Source: Ophiodon elongatus (Eukaryota > Chordata > Actinopteri > Perciformes > Hexagrammidae). Taken from it: DNA of 64,000 nucleotides. Of the stretch, positions 24,968 to 38,654 are shown piece by piece (the first letter of the stretch is position 1; the number at the start of each line of letters is the position of its first letter). The notes under the pieces were generated by a model, which worked only from the letters and a program-made list of their open reading frames with translations, made no database searches and was not told the DNA's origin. The stretch is from contig JACSYO010000150.1 in assembly GCA_016806645.1 (NCBI GenBank), positions 1,253,501 to 1,317,500 of the forward strand. Direction: 5' to 3'. Position numbers and translations under genes: made by a program.

Positions 24968-25742
24968 CTGGAAACGATAGTGAGGGAGGGAGACGGAGAG
25001 AGGGGGGAGTGACTGTCTTCATCTTCATTCACGCACTAAAGCACACAAACACACAATCCCTCCACCCCCCACCCCCAAAAAAAAAAGAAAAAAGAAAAAC
25101 ACCCTCCTATACTCCATCTACGATTCCTCCTCTTCCTCCTCCTCCACCCCCCTCCCTGCCTCCCGCCCCTCTCATTGCGTAAAAATAGAAGTGTGTGTGG
25201 GCTGCGCGATGCACACCTACGTCGAAAGGGAGCTCACAGTGCAAAAAAAAAAAAAAAGAAGAGAGACACGGCGGGAGAAAGGAGGAGTGAGGAGAGGAGA
25301 TGGGAGAGCGGTGGGGTTGCAGATTGATTGACAAGACGGATAAACAGAGATGGAGTCTGACGGAGTAAAAGACAAGCAGATGGAACTCTCCCCGCGTGTC
25401 TGTTAAATGTATTAACCACAATGAAATTGCATGTTAAAACGAGATTATTCATGTCTCCAAATAAAAAAAAAAAAAAAGGGAACATTTTCCAAGTGGAAAC
25501 TGGCACTGCCACTTCAACATTTGTGCAGTGAAGTCATATTCTACAGTTTTCTAGAGTATTTTTGGTTGAACGGGACCTCTCTGTTGCCGGGCGGCTTTGG
25601 TTCAAGCTGGAATGACATTTTGAAGTTTTTTTTCTACTTCGTCTTTGGACTCATTTCCTCGCGCTCACTCGCCACTTTCACTGCGGGCTTCACATTTCAC
25701 AGCACTCAGCCTCTGGGATTACACCACCAAAATCTCTCTCTA

Positions 25743-25777
<35 letters not shown>

Positions 25778-27715
25778 GCCGTACCAGCTGCTGCCATGAC
25801 AACGGCAGGGGGAGCCGCGTGTGAGCGAGAAGCGCAAGTGTGATTGTGTGTCTAATTGCAAATCTCGGGTGCAATGTGTACAGTAACTGACACGTGAGCG
25901 GCTTATTTTAATTTTTTTTTATATTCTTCAGACGTGTTGGTCTCTTTGCTCATGTTTGTAACTACGTGCATCTTTCTGTGTGCAACTGAAACTTATAGAG
26001 GGGGAAAGAGGGGTGGGGGGGGGGGGAGGAGCAGCAGCACAAATCCCTCCTCGGTAATTGCAGGGCGGGTTGGCACCCATTATAGCAAAAAGGGGAAAGG
26101 CCAGAAAAAAGTGTCTGCAGCTAGCAGAGCGGAGGGTGTTATTACCGAGGGGGTTTGTGAGAAGCTGCTGATACAGGATCAGTTAACAATCCCCCCCCCC
26201 CCTCTCATCTACAACGACACACTCATGGAGACACAGCAATTACATCATGTGCTGTGCTGTGGCTGCAGAGTGGTGCCAACCACTCGACGCTATTATATAC
26301 CGTCAAGATGTGGGTTGTGTTGCACGTCCTGAAGAAAAGATGCAGGCGGAGGGGCGGCTCTGCATGTGTGCTAGAAATGGTGGAGCGAGCGAGCGAGTGG
26401 TTTTAAGTAACACGCCAGAAAACCAAAACCAAAACATGAACACCGTAGCAGTGGACGGGCGGTCAGTCGGCAATCGAACTGGCGTCGTGTATTGGCTTCA
26501 TAAGCGGCCTGCACTGTCTCACTGGCCGAAGTATTTGAACAGCTTCGTTCACTGCCCCTCGACACGCAAACTAAATATGAATCGTGCTCTTTAAATAGGA
26601 ATCTGCTTGGGGATGGATTTGTGGAGGTTACGGTGACAGGAAATGTACACTTAAGAAACGTGGAAATAAACTTTAAAAACAAGTTTTTCTTTTTATCTCA
26701 TACTGTCTGTCTATCTGCGAGGGTTCATCGCAATCATTCAGTTGGTACACAAGTTACAACTGAAGAAGGCTTTCCGATTAAAACAGGCCAACATGCAGGC
26801 CAGGTCAGATTCAACTCATATTCCTCATATTCTTTCATATTTCAACCTACAATTTTCTGATGGTAGTGTGTCAACAAATGGCCAGACCTGCGGCGGGCAT
26901 ACTGTACATAAATGACAGCTGACAGCATTGGTTTTCGTCTCTCGTGTGCTGCCGTAGCCCCTTTGAGCACAAACCTATCAGCAACAATGCATCTGTTCTG
27001 ATATCTGCCGGCCTCAGAGAGAGCTTCTGGTGAACAGATGATTTCGACGGGAATGATTTGTTCTCAAAAACTTATTTTGCGAGCCAACGTTTGATTTGCC
27101 AAAAAGAAAAGAAAGTGGGTCAGAGCTTCTATCGGCCGTGGACTCGAGCAAACTCCGCACATGCTGGAGCCCGTTAAAGGCAGTGACGTACGGCTGTGCT
27201 TTAAGGCCGTGATGAGACGTCAATAGGAGGCACTTGTAAAAGATTAGCGGAAAAACATCACAGGACCAACTCTGTGCTGCGCCGCTGTAAGAAGGTCTGG
27301 GGATCCACAGGATAGAGCTCAGTCAACACATGAAGGGGCTCCGAAATCAATCAATCATTATCCACTACGCCAACATCAGAGAAAACCGAAAGCTCAACTT
27401 CGGTCGCCGGGAGCACAAGCACTGCTGGAGTTACGCAATAAGGTATTATTTTGGATGAATGTAATTTACTCGTTAGGATAGAAAAGAAACCAGAGTTTGA
27501 CAGCGTAGGCGGTAAGTGAAGAGCACTCTGGTTTACAAAAAAAACACAAGATAGGTGTGTTTGGATTTGGGTTGTATGGAATTGAAAATTAACATTTGGG
27601 TGGGAAAAGCTTAGTCAAAAAGACAAAAACAAAAAAAGACGTGTAAAATTATATTTTGTACATTTGACACCTGTATGCTAAAAGTTTGAAAAAAAAGATA
27701 ATAAATGGGACTCAC
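24968..27715 (-). other. rapgef2 intron (2.7 kb)
   Basis: The shortest intron completely inside the window apart from the 2.9-kb one at 49547-52431. It holds a C-rich patch followed by poly-A (25060-25100), CT repeats (25733-25778), and G- and C-homopolymer runs (26014-26028, 26190-26201). No further exon is seen. Confidence 0.8.
25733..25778. repeat. CT microsatellite
   Basis: CT repeat with two interruptions. Confidence 0.95.
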
Positions 27716-27791
27716 CACAATCATCTCCGAAGGTTCCAGGACGATGCACTCACACCCACGTCGCAGGCTGCCTGCTGATCGCTTCCCAAAA
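27716..27791 (-). CDS. rapgef2: rapgef2 coding exon (phosphate-binding-cassette equivalent)
   Basis: This 76-nt minus-strand exon has acceptor TTTACAG and donor GTGAGT. Its first base completes a Ser codon (AG+T); 25 codons follow: FGKRSAGSLRRGCEC then IVLEPSEMIV. It therefore changes phase from 2 to 0. The position is equivalent to the phosphate-binding cassette of cNMP-binding domains, whose usual core is FGE(L/I)AL...R(A/T)A. Here the Glu that contacts the ribose is replaced by Lys (FGK), and the typical Arg-Ala pair is not in place. That agrees with the published view that PDZ-GEFs are not ordinary cAMP receptors. The same FGKRSAGS motif occurs in mammalian RAPGEF2, so the loss is ancestral and not a local mutation. 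Confidence 0.97.
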
Positions 27792-28172
27792 CTGTAAAGA
27801 AAGAAAAAAAGAAATGAATGAAATGATGAGGGGAAAAACAAGAATTTGGACGTCACTATTTACCTAATAAAAGCAAAGCCATTCTTGTCGTTTTCCTGTA
27901 AAATAAATCTGCTCATGGCATATTTCGTTAAAGAGTTGTTACTCTCACGCCGACAGCCAGAACGTGTCTGCGCGAGTCAATCGGTAAGTCTGTGCCCGAC
28001 ATTTTAAATACACAGTATGGAACTTCTGTATGAAATGTTAAAACAGAGCAGCATTGAACGGACAGTTCCTCCTTTCAGCTGGGACCACGCCCACCTGAAG
28101 GGAAACACCCGCCTCTGGAAAAGTCCACTTTCACGACGTCACAGTTTGTACAGTATGCCTCGCGCCTAATTA

Positions 28173-28194
28173 GGGGGGGTGGGGGAGGGGGGGG
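28173..28194 (+). repeat. G-run cluster
   Basis: Runs of seven, five and about eight or more G separated by single bases; a strong G-quadruplex candidate on the plus strand. Confidence 0.8.
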
Positions 28195-28624
28195 TATTAA
28201 AAATAAGCAGAGCCCACAATGTCTCAAAGGAGGGCAGCAGCCATGGAAACTTTGAGCATGAGGAGATCCAACTTGTGGGTTTGAGTGAAGAATGCAGCCT
28301 TTTGTCCAGCAGCCGACCTCAATGCAGAGACACAAGGACTTCCTTGTTTGTTGTATTTTTAACATCTTTCGATGCGGAGCGCGACCTACATCTGTTCGGT
28401 TTTCCGATTGTTTTTTTTTGCAAGATAAACTCAAGTGACTCCATCAGGACGGACAGCTGTCGAGTCAGAGCGCCGGCCTCGCGCCGTGCAGCGGCGCTCT
28501 GCATTATTCAGATTCACTAGTCAGGATTTTAGACGTGCAGGTGAGACATTTATCTTTAAATTTACATTTGAGTCAATGTGGTGCAGGAGCCTGAAAGCAT
28601 GCATTTATTCTCAATCTGTTAGAG

Positions 28625-28980
28625 ATGAAATAATTTTAACACTCAAACAATAGATTACAATAATAACTGATAGTTGATCAATGGACATAAACCAACGTAT
28701 TTTCTTTAATTTCTTCATTTATTTTGTATTTCTTTTATATTATTTCACGTTTACTAATTTCTATATTCAATTAGTTTCTTTTTTAAGTTACATTTTGCAA
28801 CCATTCATCGATCTTTGGGTGGTTTAGTCGGAATAAAATGCAAAAATATGATGATTTGCTGCTTTTTCTTGTCCTATGATATCTTTTGGACCGTTGGTTG
28901 AGAAAAACAAGCAATTTATAGACGACTTGGCCATTTTTAACATTTAAGACTAACTGATGATTGTTTTAGATCAATCCCCA
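28625..28980 (-). repeat. 'gctgcaactaac' repeat, inverted, near full-length
   Basis: Contains 'aaatatgatgatttgctgct', 'tttttcttgtcctatgata', 'tggaccgttggttgagaaaa' and 'caagcaatttatagacgac' in the order expected for the reverse complement of the family. It is among the better-preserved copies here. Confidence 0.65.
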
Positions 28981-31952
28981 TATGCAAATGATCTTAACTG
29001 ACAGACCCAGTATCGTCATTTCTTGCAGTAACTCTCCGTTCTTTCTCTTTTGTTTGTCTGTGGAGGCCTTCAGCGTGTAACCGATACAAAGAGAGTCACG
29101 GCCGATGTGGAAAGTTCCCCTCGGTGCTCCCGGTGAAGTGAGCACCGAGCAGTGCTGTGTGGCTACCTGTGTTGAGGCCGTGGAGTCGGCAGCTTTCATC
29201 AATCACACAGACAGGTGCAGACCTCGGGCACAGCGTGGCCTAAATGCTTTGAGGCCCCGGGCTTGTGGCTTCATGTTGTGGGCATGGCTCAGTCGGGCTG
29301 GAAAATAAATGCCAGCCAACTGCGAAAGAGCCGGCGATGCTCCACCTGACACTTTGGCAAAGAGCAAATAATGATTGTTTTTTGGTGGTTTTCTTTTATT
29401 TTCAAAAAGTCAATTTCGCTTGCTCTGCTTTTCTCTTTCGGGCCCTCCTTTCACAGTCCAGCCTTTGTCGTGTTTTGTGATGTATTTTTTTGTTTTTTTT
29501 CCCCTTTTGTCAGCCGTTCTGTTGTTTTCTCTGCCAGAGCTGCAATTTTACTTGACTCGTTCGTTTGTTTTTTGACTTTCTGATGCCTCTTGAACAAGAG
29601 TTTGTCAAATAAGTCCACGAGATTATGGTTAACTTCTGCTGAGGAAGCACAAACTGAAATCAAAGACAACTTGAGTGACTGGACCGGACCACCACAGCGA
29701 GGGGGTTAACGCTGATGGCTGCCGTTTTCTTTGCCTGAGCTTCAGTTTAATGCGTTTTTAAACTCAGCTTGTATCCCCGACATACACAAGCCAGAATTCC
29801 ACCACAGGGCCAAAACAGAGCTCCGGCATGGAGAGCTTACTCGGTATTTTCTCTCACAAGAAGACAAAACGCTGTAATTCTTTTGCAACTTGTTTCCAGC
29901 AAAGATGATTTGTCAGCTGGGCAGCAGCTTCTGAGGAACAGGGGGGAAGGAGGGGGGCTTTTGATCTGGTTTTACAGTCGTTTGGAGTCGGTACCATGCT
30001 CTGATCCTGTTGAGCCTCCCTAGGTCGGCTCTCCTTTTGGGTGGGCGGAAAAAAAGCGAGTGGCGAATCCAGCCACTGTGTGTCGCGAAAAACACGTTGG
30101 GGTCACCAAACGCAAAAACAACAAAGCAAAATACATTCAGTCATGTTCCTCCATTACATTCCTGACATTAGTAATCCAATCCTCCATTTTGCGGGAGGCA
30201 AATGCCACTGGCAATGTGAGATATTAGAGAAGGGATTATGGAAGTGGAGAGTGAGGGGGTGGGAGGGCTTTTCGAACACAAACGTGTCTTGTTTGGAAGA
30301 TTAAAGCCTCCGCCGCTCTATGACGAGTCCAAAGCAAATATTAAAGTGTGAGATCTGCTGTGTGGGTGAATGTATATCAGGCAACAAACAGAACGCGTCT
30401 CAAACAAACATGTCATTCTCCCAGCGGGTGCTCGGTGGGATCTTCGCAGGCAAATCGACATTGAAAAGTTTGACCCATGCAAATATTTTAATTGTTATCG
30501 GTTTCGCACAATCTATTTGCTATTAATAATGCAGCACACTGAGGAATTCAGGTGAAGATGACGTAAGGTTTGCGCTTTCTTTCCTGGGAACTGCAGGCTG
30601 ACAAACGTACAAAAAAAGCCCTCTGATAACAAAGAGATAAGAACTGAGCCAGATGGTTGAACAGGTTTGCATGTCGGTTATAACGGAGCACAGCGCTGAG
30701 CAGAGATTATCGGTGTCACAAACGCTGGGAAATGCATTACGTTTGACGGCACAATTTTATTTACCGATGTTTAAAAAAAAACGATCTTCACTCCACTTCA
30801 CTTTATTGTCCCTTAAAAAAAAAAGAAGGGTGAATTCACCCTGTAGAGGCCATTAAAAATACAACAAACAACACGCGGTGCATGAATACATAAAGGCGCA
30901 GCACATAGACGGAAAAGCACTCATCAGAAATATAAATAAAAAAAGAATCAAGCCAGATATGCTCAATGAACAACGTTTGTACGGCAGCTTCATGACGCAT
31001 TCATGGCATATCAGAGTTTCCTTAATTACCGGTTTCTGATTTTCAAGTGGTTATTGTGACGGGGGAAACTGGGATGTTTCTGAACACTTCATGTATTCAA
31101 ACTGCCACTTTAGAATATGGAAGTGGCAAAAAAAATCCAAACAATCATGGACGCCTTATGTGAGCCAATGTCTGTTGTTCAAGGTGATGAAACCCACGCT
31201 GGATGAATGTGGTGCCGCGTCGTCAACTCTCTGTATTTTATAAAAAATGTCACGAGGCAAACTCTACAATCGTACAACCGTCTGGATCTAAAGGTGAAAG
31301 CTGCACTAACAATAGCACCCGTAGCTGAAAGATGACATGCACTTTACGCACCTGCCCGTTTCATAATGTTTCACAATCTCTGCAGGGAACATTGGAGCAA
31401 AGATTCAAGGAAAGCCTTTGAAAACATGAATATGATTTCTCCGTCTGCATTAGGAACGCGGTATTTATTTTAGCAGGGGACGTCGCACTTTAGAGCTCGA
31501 CTCTGTTTGTGCAATTGCCGGTACTTTACTTTACAGATACGTAACCGACAAGTTAGGAACAAGACATTATGAATAATAAACAGCAAAACAACCAGAGCTT
31601 CTTTAGAGAGCCTCCGCTACTATCCTTTCAAAGAGTTCACTTGTGCGATGCTTTCGTATGAGCCGGTTTCAGACAGGCGGCCTTTCATTTTCAGATGAAA
31701 CCCTGAAGCTCTGTCTGTCTCCCAGTTGACTGACTGACATCTCCCCTTCCCTCAGTGGCCTCGCGTTCCCTCTTTCCCCGTTACACAACGAGCCCGGGCG
31801 TCTGGAATGTCATTCCGCATGCATCACCAGCCTTTCGCTCTGCGAGCCCGACAGCCCCACCGCCAAAGCCTCAGATCCATTCTGCCGTCTGACTGAACCA
31901 GTGCAATCCCTAATCTGCACCCCTGGTCTGAGAGCTGGAGGAGAGGAGAGGA

Positions 31953-31979
31953 GGGTGGGTGGGTGGCTGGGTGGGGGGG
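31953..31979 (+). repeat. Canonical G-quadruplex motif
   Basis: GGGTGGGTGGGTGGCTGGG followed by TGGGGGGG gives at least four G3 runs with one-base loops. Confidence 0.8.
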
Positions 31980-32063
31980 CTCCTCACTCCAATCCATGGA
32001 GTTAATCCATTTAACTAAGTAAATGGTGAGAGGGCACACCAGCTTTTTTAACCCCCTAGACCC

Positions 32064-32095
<32 letters not shown>

Positions 32096-32218
32096 CAAAC
32101 TGGTTATGCAAGACTTTAGGCTCGGCTCAGAGAAGGAGGGAAAGGGGTGGGGCGGTTACCAAACGTCCCCCATCCAGTCACCTCTCTCACCTTGCAAAAC
32201 AGAAACGGAATTCCTTGG

Positions 32219-32222
<4 letters not shown>

Positions 32223-32273
<51 letters not shown>
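32223..32273. repeat. CA microsatellite
   Basis: Uninterrupted repeat of about 25 units. Confidence 0.95.
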
Positions 32274-32274
<1 letters not shown>

Positions 32275-32402
32275 CCTTTACCCCTGCCACTTCTGAAATA
32301 GACGCCGACACCGTGATACCAAGAATGTGCGAATGGCACGTGACTTTAGCTCGTCCCAAAAATACAGCATACAAGAAAAGGGCACTGAAGTAGAGTTTTA
32401 GA

Positions 32403-32403
<1 letters not shown>

Positions 32404-32449
<46 letters not shown>

Positions 32450-32450
32450 T
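32404..32450. repeat. GATA tetranucleotide repeat
   Basis: About nine ATAG/GATA units followed by a short GA run. Confidence 0.95.
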
Positions 32451-33245
32451 TAAGGTAGCCGCTTAAAACTTTTCCGAGACGTATCAATCAATCATTGCTG
32501 CATCTATAAACCATTTCTAACACATTCTCCCCACAGCAGGAGCTCCATCTTTGTTTTGGTTTCAAAGTTGCCAAAAGTCTTGTGTAACCCCCACAACCGT
32601 CCCACACACACACCCCTTTTTTTCTTTTCTTTTTTACTGGCAGCACACACTGCTGTGCACTGACAGATGCAAAATAACATCAAAGTCACGTTTCACATTC
32701 CAGACTTGAAGGTTAGACTGCAACCGGCTCCCGGCCCGGAGACGAGTCACATTTTGAAATTACAACCAAAAATAAAATAACCACAGGATTTTTTTGTTTG
32801 TTGGCCAGAGCTTCGGTGAGCCGTATACAGGAGTGAAGTGCTGTCGTAGCCTGGACACTCACCCCCGACTCCGCAACCCGCTCCCAGAGTGACACCAGCA
32901 ACAGATAAGACAAGAGGATCCCCCGCCGTTAGTCCACAGTCGGTCCGACAAGCACGTCAAGCACGTTCCAAGTCCCGAGACTTTGGTGTGACTGCGGCAT
33001 ATCGTCCTGCGCACGCCCGAGTGTTGCTGTCTGAGAACGGGAGTGTGTGGCTCTGAAACGTGTGTGTGTGTGTGGCTCAGCCTCTGCCCAATGGCTCTGC
33101 CCCTTTCTCTCTCTCTCTCCCTCCCTCTCTCTCCCTCTCGCTCTGTGTAATGTTGTGCGCTGACTACAGCCAGCATTCCAGCGTACGACTCACTTCCTGC
33201 CACAGAGATACAAGTGAGTTAGAGGACGGAGTGTGTGTTTATGTC

Positions 33246-33248
<3 letters not shown>

Positions 33249-33304
<56 letters not shown>
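33249..33304. repeat. GT microsatellite
   Basis: About 28 uninterrupted units, followed directly by a G-rich GGGTAGGTGGG tract (33309-33352). Confidence 0.95.
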
Positions 33305-33305
<1 letters not shown>

Positions 33306-36300
33306 ACGGAGGGGGTGGGTAGGTGGGTAGGTGGTTAGGAGGGTGGGAGGCAGGGACGGCTACCGTTCTCCCCTTTCGGTAAAGGTTACTCATGAACAAC
33401 TTTCATCATGAATTCTGTAGAATTTAATACTTTGCCAGCTTTGAGTTGACTGAAATTTGTTCATAATAACGAGTTAATAACTGTTACTTAAACTCATTGG
33501 TAGAATACATTTTTCTGGAAACTTTGATAGTCTAATCGCACACTTAACAGTTAAATGCGCCATAAGCTTTATTTTTCTCTACTTTGATGAAAGTTAAATC
33601 ATAAAAGCTTGTTATGGGTGTTTTTTTAGTTGTTTTTTTTTACACATAGTCAGTGTAAAAGTCAGTCACATAGTAATTTATCTGATAAAAAATAAAACCA
33701 TGTTTAAAAAAAAATTAAAAACTAACCACTATAGCTAACCACATTCAATTATTTCCCATGACATTTGGTTCTAGCTCGTGCCTCCTTCAGCCACTCCCCC
33801 TCCCCCCCTACTTTTTAACTTCAGCCACAGATTTCGTGCTTATTTTGATCCTTGTCTGAATGTAAAAGCTAACAATACAGCTCAAGATTTAATGAGTAGG
33901 CCGCATGGCGGATGAAGGATTAGACTTTAAACTGCTTTACTGGTGAAAAATAAACCATAATTGGAAACTAGCAACTCTCGTCAGTATTTAACCCGAACTT
34001 CACAGCTGTTGATTGAACTTAATGTCCTACGTTTGTCTATAGGGGCTCGCAAGAGACCAACAGATCCAATAGGATGGTCAAAATTGGTACATAAAAATGC
34101 TGAATCCTATATTTCCCACAATGCAATTTGGTAGTGTCTTGTTTATTAAACCTCCCTGCCAGGTGCTGTAAATACCTATATGTATACGTATGACAGGCTG
34201 TGTAAAGATTCGTAGAGTTCCCCTTTAAATTGTGTTACAGCTCATGAACCAAGTGAACTCTTCAACAGTAGTTCAGTTCAACTTCACATTTGAAGGGACC
34301 GAGTCACTTGTAATTTATGTCAAAACAATGTATTTCTTTTTTTTTTTTTTTTTTTACAGTGTAGCCATTTATATTGGTCAGCGGCCTCATTGCTCTGGTA
34401 CCAGCGCTCACGTCAGTCACCACTGGCAACGACCAGACAAAGTTATTCATGAATGTTTTTCCTTTAAAGAAAAAGAGGATAACCATTCTCGTCGCTTGCA
34501 CAATCCTTTTTTTAAATATGCGATTGTAGACACATTTCGACATCCAGAGTTGTCATGACAGTCCCCACATGAGCCACCACATTACCCATCAATCCAAGAA
34601 GCAAAACACATGAAATGTGCAGTTACAGTAAGCGTTGTTTTCATCGACGTCGAGCTTCTTACCGCTCTGTCAACCCACAGAACGTACAGTATATGAGCAA
34701 TAGTGACATCTGCGTTTGTGGGAATACAGAATAAATTATCGCTGGATCCATTTGTTGTCATCTGCAGTCACAGATGAGTCTGCCTGAAATGCTGCTGGCT
34801 GTCAGGAAAATGATTTGATACTTTACTGACCTTTTTTTTTTTTTGCTTTTCTTTCTTCAAGCAGTTCACAAAAAAAAACAAAAAGCTTCGAGGGTTGAAG
34901 TTGCGCCACTAACTCGGGCCCCGGCTGCGGATGTGTGCCGACTCGGTTCAGAGCTGTGGTTTTGGTGAGTCAGTGCGAGGCGGATTATCAAGAAACTGTT
35001 TCGTGGCTGATCGGAGGTGAAGTCCTGACAGGAGTCAACTGATGGTGATAATAAAGGGCAGGCGGCAGCATGGAGGAGGGGGAAGTACAGACCAGTACGG
35101 GGGTTAATAAGGTCTATATCATGGTGGAAGTCAGAAGTTGCATACAGTGGGACGTTATCGAAACTGGAACAAAAAAATGTTCATTACGCAACATCTGAAA
35201 ATGGAGATAAAATACTGCTGATTTGAGTGGAAAGAAATTGCCACGAGGACAGCTTTTACTTTGATGCTTTGCCAAATTGTGGTTCTGACCATTGCTTAAA
35301 AAAAAAAAAAAAAGAAGTTGGAGAGTTGCAGAAAACAGTTGCAGCATCAACAAATCTCATTTTAAAAATAATTCAGTTTATTAATAACTCCTAACTCGCT
35401 CATACATTTGAAACTTTTCAGAAGAAAATTTCAACCCCACCTCCCCAACCCCCTGCCCCCAATGCAGGAAAATCATACTTCTTCGACATAAACTTAACCC
35501 ATAATGCCAAGATCAGACTACACGATATCATCCTGATAACGGCCTGACCGACAGATGTGGGGCATCTGGAGAGAAAGTGAATGTCAGGTGCGACAATTGC
35601 TTGTTTCGATCCCCGTGTAGTGTTGTGTGTTTTTAGTGGAATAAAACTGATGCTTCAAACAGAAATAATAACATATATTTATTTTTTTATATAGTTCGTC
35701 TCCATAGTTGGACAACCTCTCCAATCTGTTCCGTGACGTGGACCAGTAGCAGCAAAGAGGTGCTCCTTTAACTGTAAACCACCCAGCATGTGTCCAACTG
35801 TACAAATACTGTATGTACGCAAGGATCTTTCTTTTTTTTTCCACGAAAAGGGAAGGCAGAAGACAAGAGCTTTCCTTTACCCGTAGGTGATGTCACACAC
35901 ACACACGCACGCACGGTGGAACAGTGAAGTCGGTCTCCGATGTTTTCCCGGTGTACGTCACGAAATAAGGTGGGCTGCCGTGTCTCTCCGCCAAGTCCCA
36001 GCGAAAAATGAATCACTCTGTAACGGCCTAATCGGACAAAAGTCATCATCGTCCGTCCGTCCCCACCCCCCCCCGGCCCCCCATTTACTCATTTCTTTTA
36101 GTTACGTGTTTTACACTGCACGTGTTTCTACATGCCTTAAATATGCGTCACCCGCTTGCTGAGGTTTATTTATTTGGGTTGTATTTGATTTCACGCTGGC
36201 CTCTGGGTTAAATAAGGCACAGAGCTTCACCTTCTTCACCCAGTGAATGAGTCATTTCCCCCCACCACACCCCACCCCACCCCACGACTCCCCTGGATCA

Positions 36301-38654
36301 CATCTCACTACAGCGAGGGGAGAGGAGGGGGAGATGAGGGGAGGGAGCAGGGTGCAGGGAGAGGGAGCAGGGAGAGACAGAAGCGTGAGTGAGTGAGTGA
36401 TGGAAGCATATCAGGTTTGCAACCTTGCTGCCAGAGGAGATATGAGCAGCCATTTCTGGGCAAGGTTTGTCTGAAACCCAATTCCATCACATATTTAAAA
36501 GCATCAGGAAGTCCTGCTGGACTCCGCTCAGTTCCTCGTGTCACAACCAATTTCCCCTACCAGCCGGTTTTCCCCTCACCATTTCTACACCTTTTTACAA
36601 TACGGCTATTAATATAAAACAAAACCAAACAAAAAAAATGTTATGACAGAAAATAATAAAGTGTGAAGAGAAGCAAACCGAAAGTTGACTTCGTCTGAAA
36701 TGATACGACGTCTGAAACTTTAAGAGGCTGCTGGAGTGGAAACGCCTCACTGCGCGAGCCACCGGTCGATATTCGCGTGACATACAAGTCACTTCTGTGA
36801 AAACACCGACACACCTGTTGAAGCAGGAAGCGTGTCGCGAAGTCGCATGACTTCCCTTTAGATTGACAGTAATACACCGCTGACACGAAAGAACGGGTGA
36901 CGGGATCCCTTTTATTTCCTGATTGATCCGACTTCTTGGTGAGTTCCATCGACCCGGGAAGCCCTTGAAAACTTCCAAAATCACATTGTGTCATTCTGAA
37001 TGTGTCATTCAAAAAAAAAAAAAAAAAAAAAATGTCTTCTTGTCACCTGAGAAATAGGTCTCACTTCGTTTCCCCCTCCTTGAAATGATGCTTTTAAATG
37101 CGGCACCGAGCGCTGCGGTGGAGGCCAGGACTATAATAGAGTGCCAACTAGAGTGCTCCGTCTTCATACAGATGAATGTGCTCATGTATCATGCAGCGGA
37201 CTCATCGGGTCATAACATCAAGCCGTATTTAAAAAACTGGGTTTGTTGTATTTCAATTCGCAAGTGTTTTTTTTTTTTATCTGCAAGATGGGTGTCATTA
37301 TTGACACATTCCTCTATGGTTCAGGTTCAGGCCACTGAAACTACTTGTTCTTTTAGGTTCTGGAACGATCACAGTCAGGGTTAAGAGAAACTTACATCAA
37401 ACGTTGGGAGGGACGCGGGACGCGGGCTTCGTACGCCCAACCACCCGAGAGGTTTCGTGGCGCTTATGAATGCGTCGCGTCACTTCCATGCTTCGCTTTC
37501 CGAGGGAGGACGATCGATACCCGCGTGATCACAAGAGGTCGAGGAAACGCCAGAGGTCCGACGTATGAGCGAAGCCGTGCGACTGGCGGCGAGCGGTTTG
37601 CACTCGGTTTGTCCAGCTGTTGTCCTCGAGACGAAATGATTCAGCTTTGTATCATGCGCAGTGTGCGCATCATGTGTTTAAATGGGTGCAGTTGAAAGAA
37701 ACGAGACAAGTCTTGTGCAATGCAGCTGGCATCACTCTAAAAAGAAAAAAAAAAAAAAGTGAGCTAATTATCAACCATACACCGTCTTGTCTCATGCAGC
37801 AGAGCGAACCCCTGCATCGGCCTCCTTGCAACATATGCTTCGTAAACATTTTCAGTGGCCTCTTTCCCCAGTGACTGCGGTCGGGCATTAACTTGAATCT
37901 GTCAATACCTGCAAATCCCCCCCTCCTTCTCCCCCCCCCTCCGGCGTCCCACATACACATTTTCACCTTGGCGAAACGGAAAAAGGTCATATTTGAGAGG
38001 GGAGCGGCGTTTTTTTTTGGCACGTTTCCGATCGAGTCTTCCGTTTTGAATGCCTCCCACGTTCCTGTCAATCCGTGGAATGACCGGAGCCGACCCCTCT
38101 CCCCTCTCGCCCCCGCGCCCCCCCCCCCAGGAGCACGGCCGGGGGACGGCTCCGCACCGCGATTAAATGCGGTGGCCCGTCCGTAGGTGTGTGTTATGCA
38201 AGCCTTAATGGATGAAAAGATCATTGTTTTCAGGACGCCCACGGAGCCGGTTCATGTAACAGAGCCACTTGTGAAATCGCAGCTTTTTAACATTTGGATC
38301 TTAGCTCTCAGAGGTGGTGATCACTGCTGTGAGCCGACGGCGCAGAGCTGGAGGGCGGGGTGAGGGGGTCTTAGGTCCTCTGGGGGTGTTGTGGTTAATT
38401 ATTATACATAATGGGGGCGGGCTCTGGTGATAAAGTGGCTTTCTACCACTCTTCTTTCCTCAAAGACTACAATATTTGTTTCTTGAAACAACTGACCACA
38501 TAAGAAAGAAAAAAAAGGGGGATGGAATTATATGTAAAACATGAGATGTTGAGAGAGACTTCACACTATTTTTAACCACAACAACAATTATATTTTATGT
38601 TTTATGTGGCCGACACTACCAAAAAAAAGTAACTGCTCAGGATATTATGAAGTC

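Noticed and set aside
37670..38242. 190-codon minus-strand ORF
   Set aside because: It is open mainly because of a CpG-rich, stop-poor stretch, ends in a Phe run from poly-A/T, and shows no family features.
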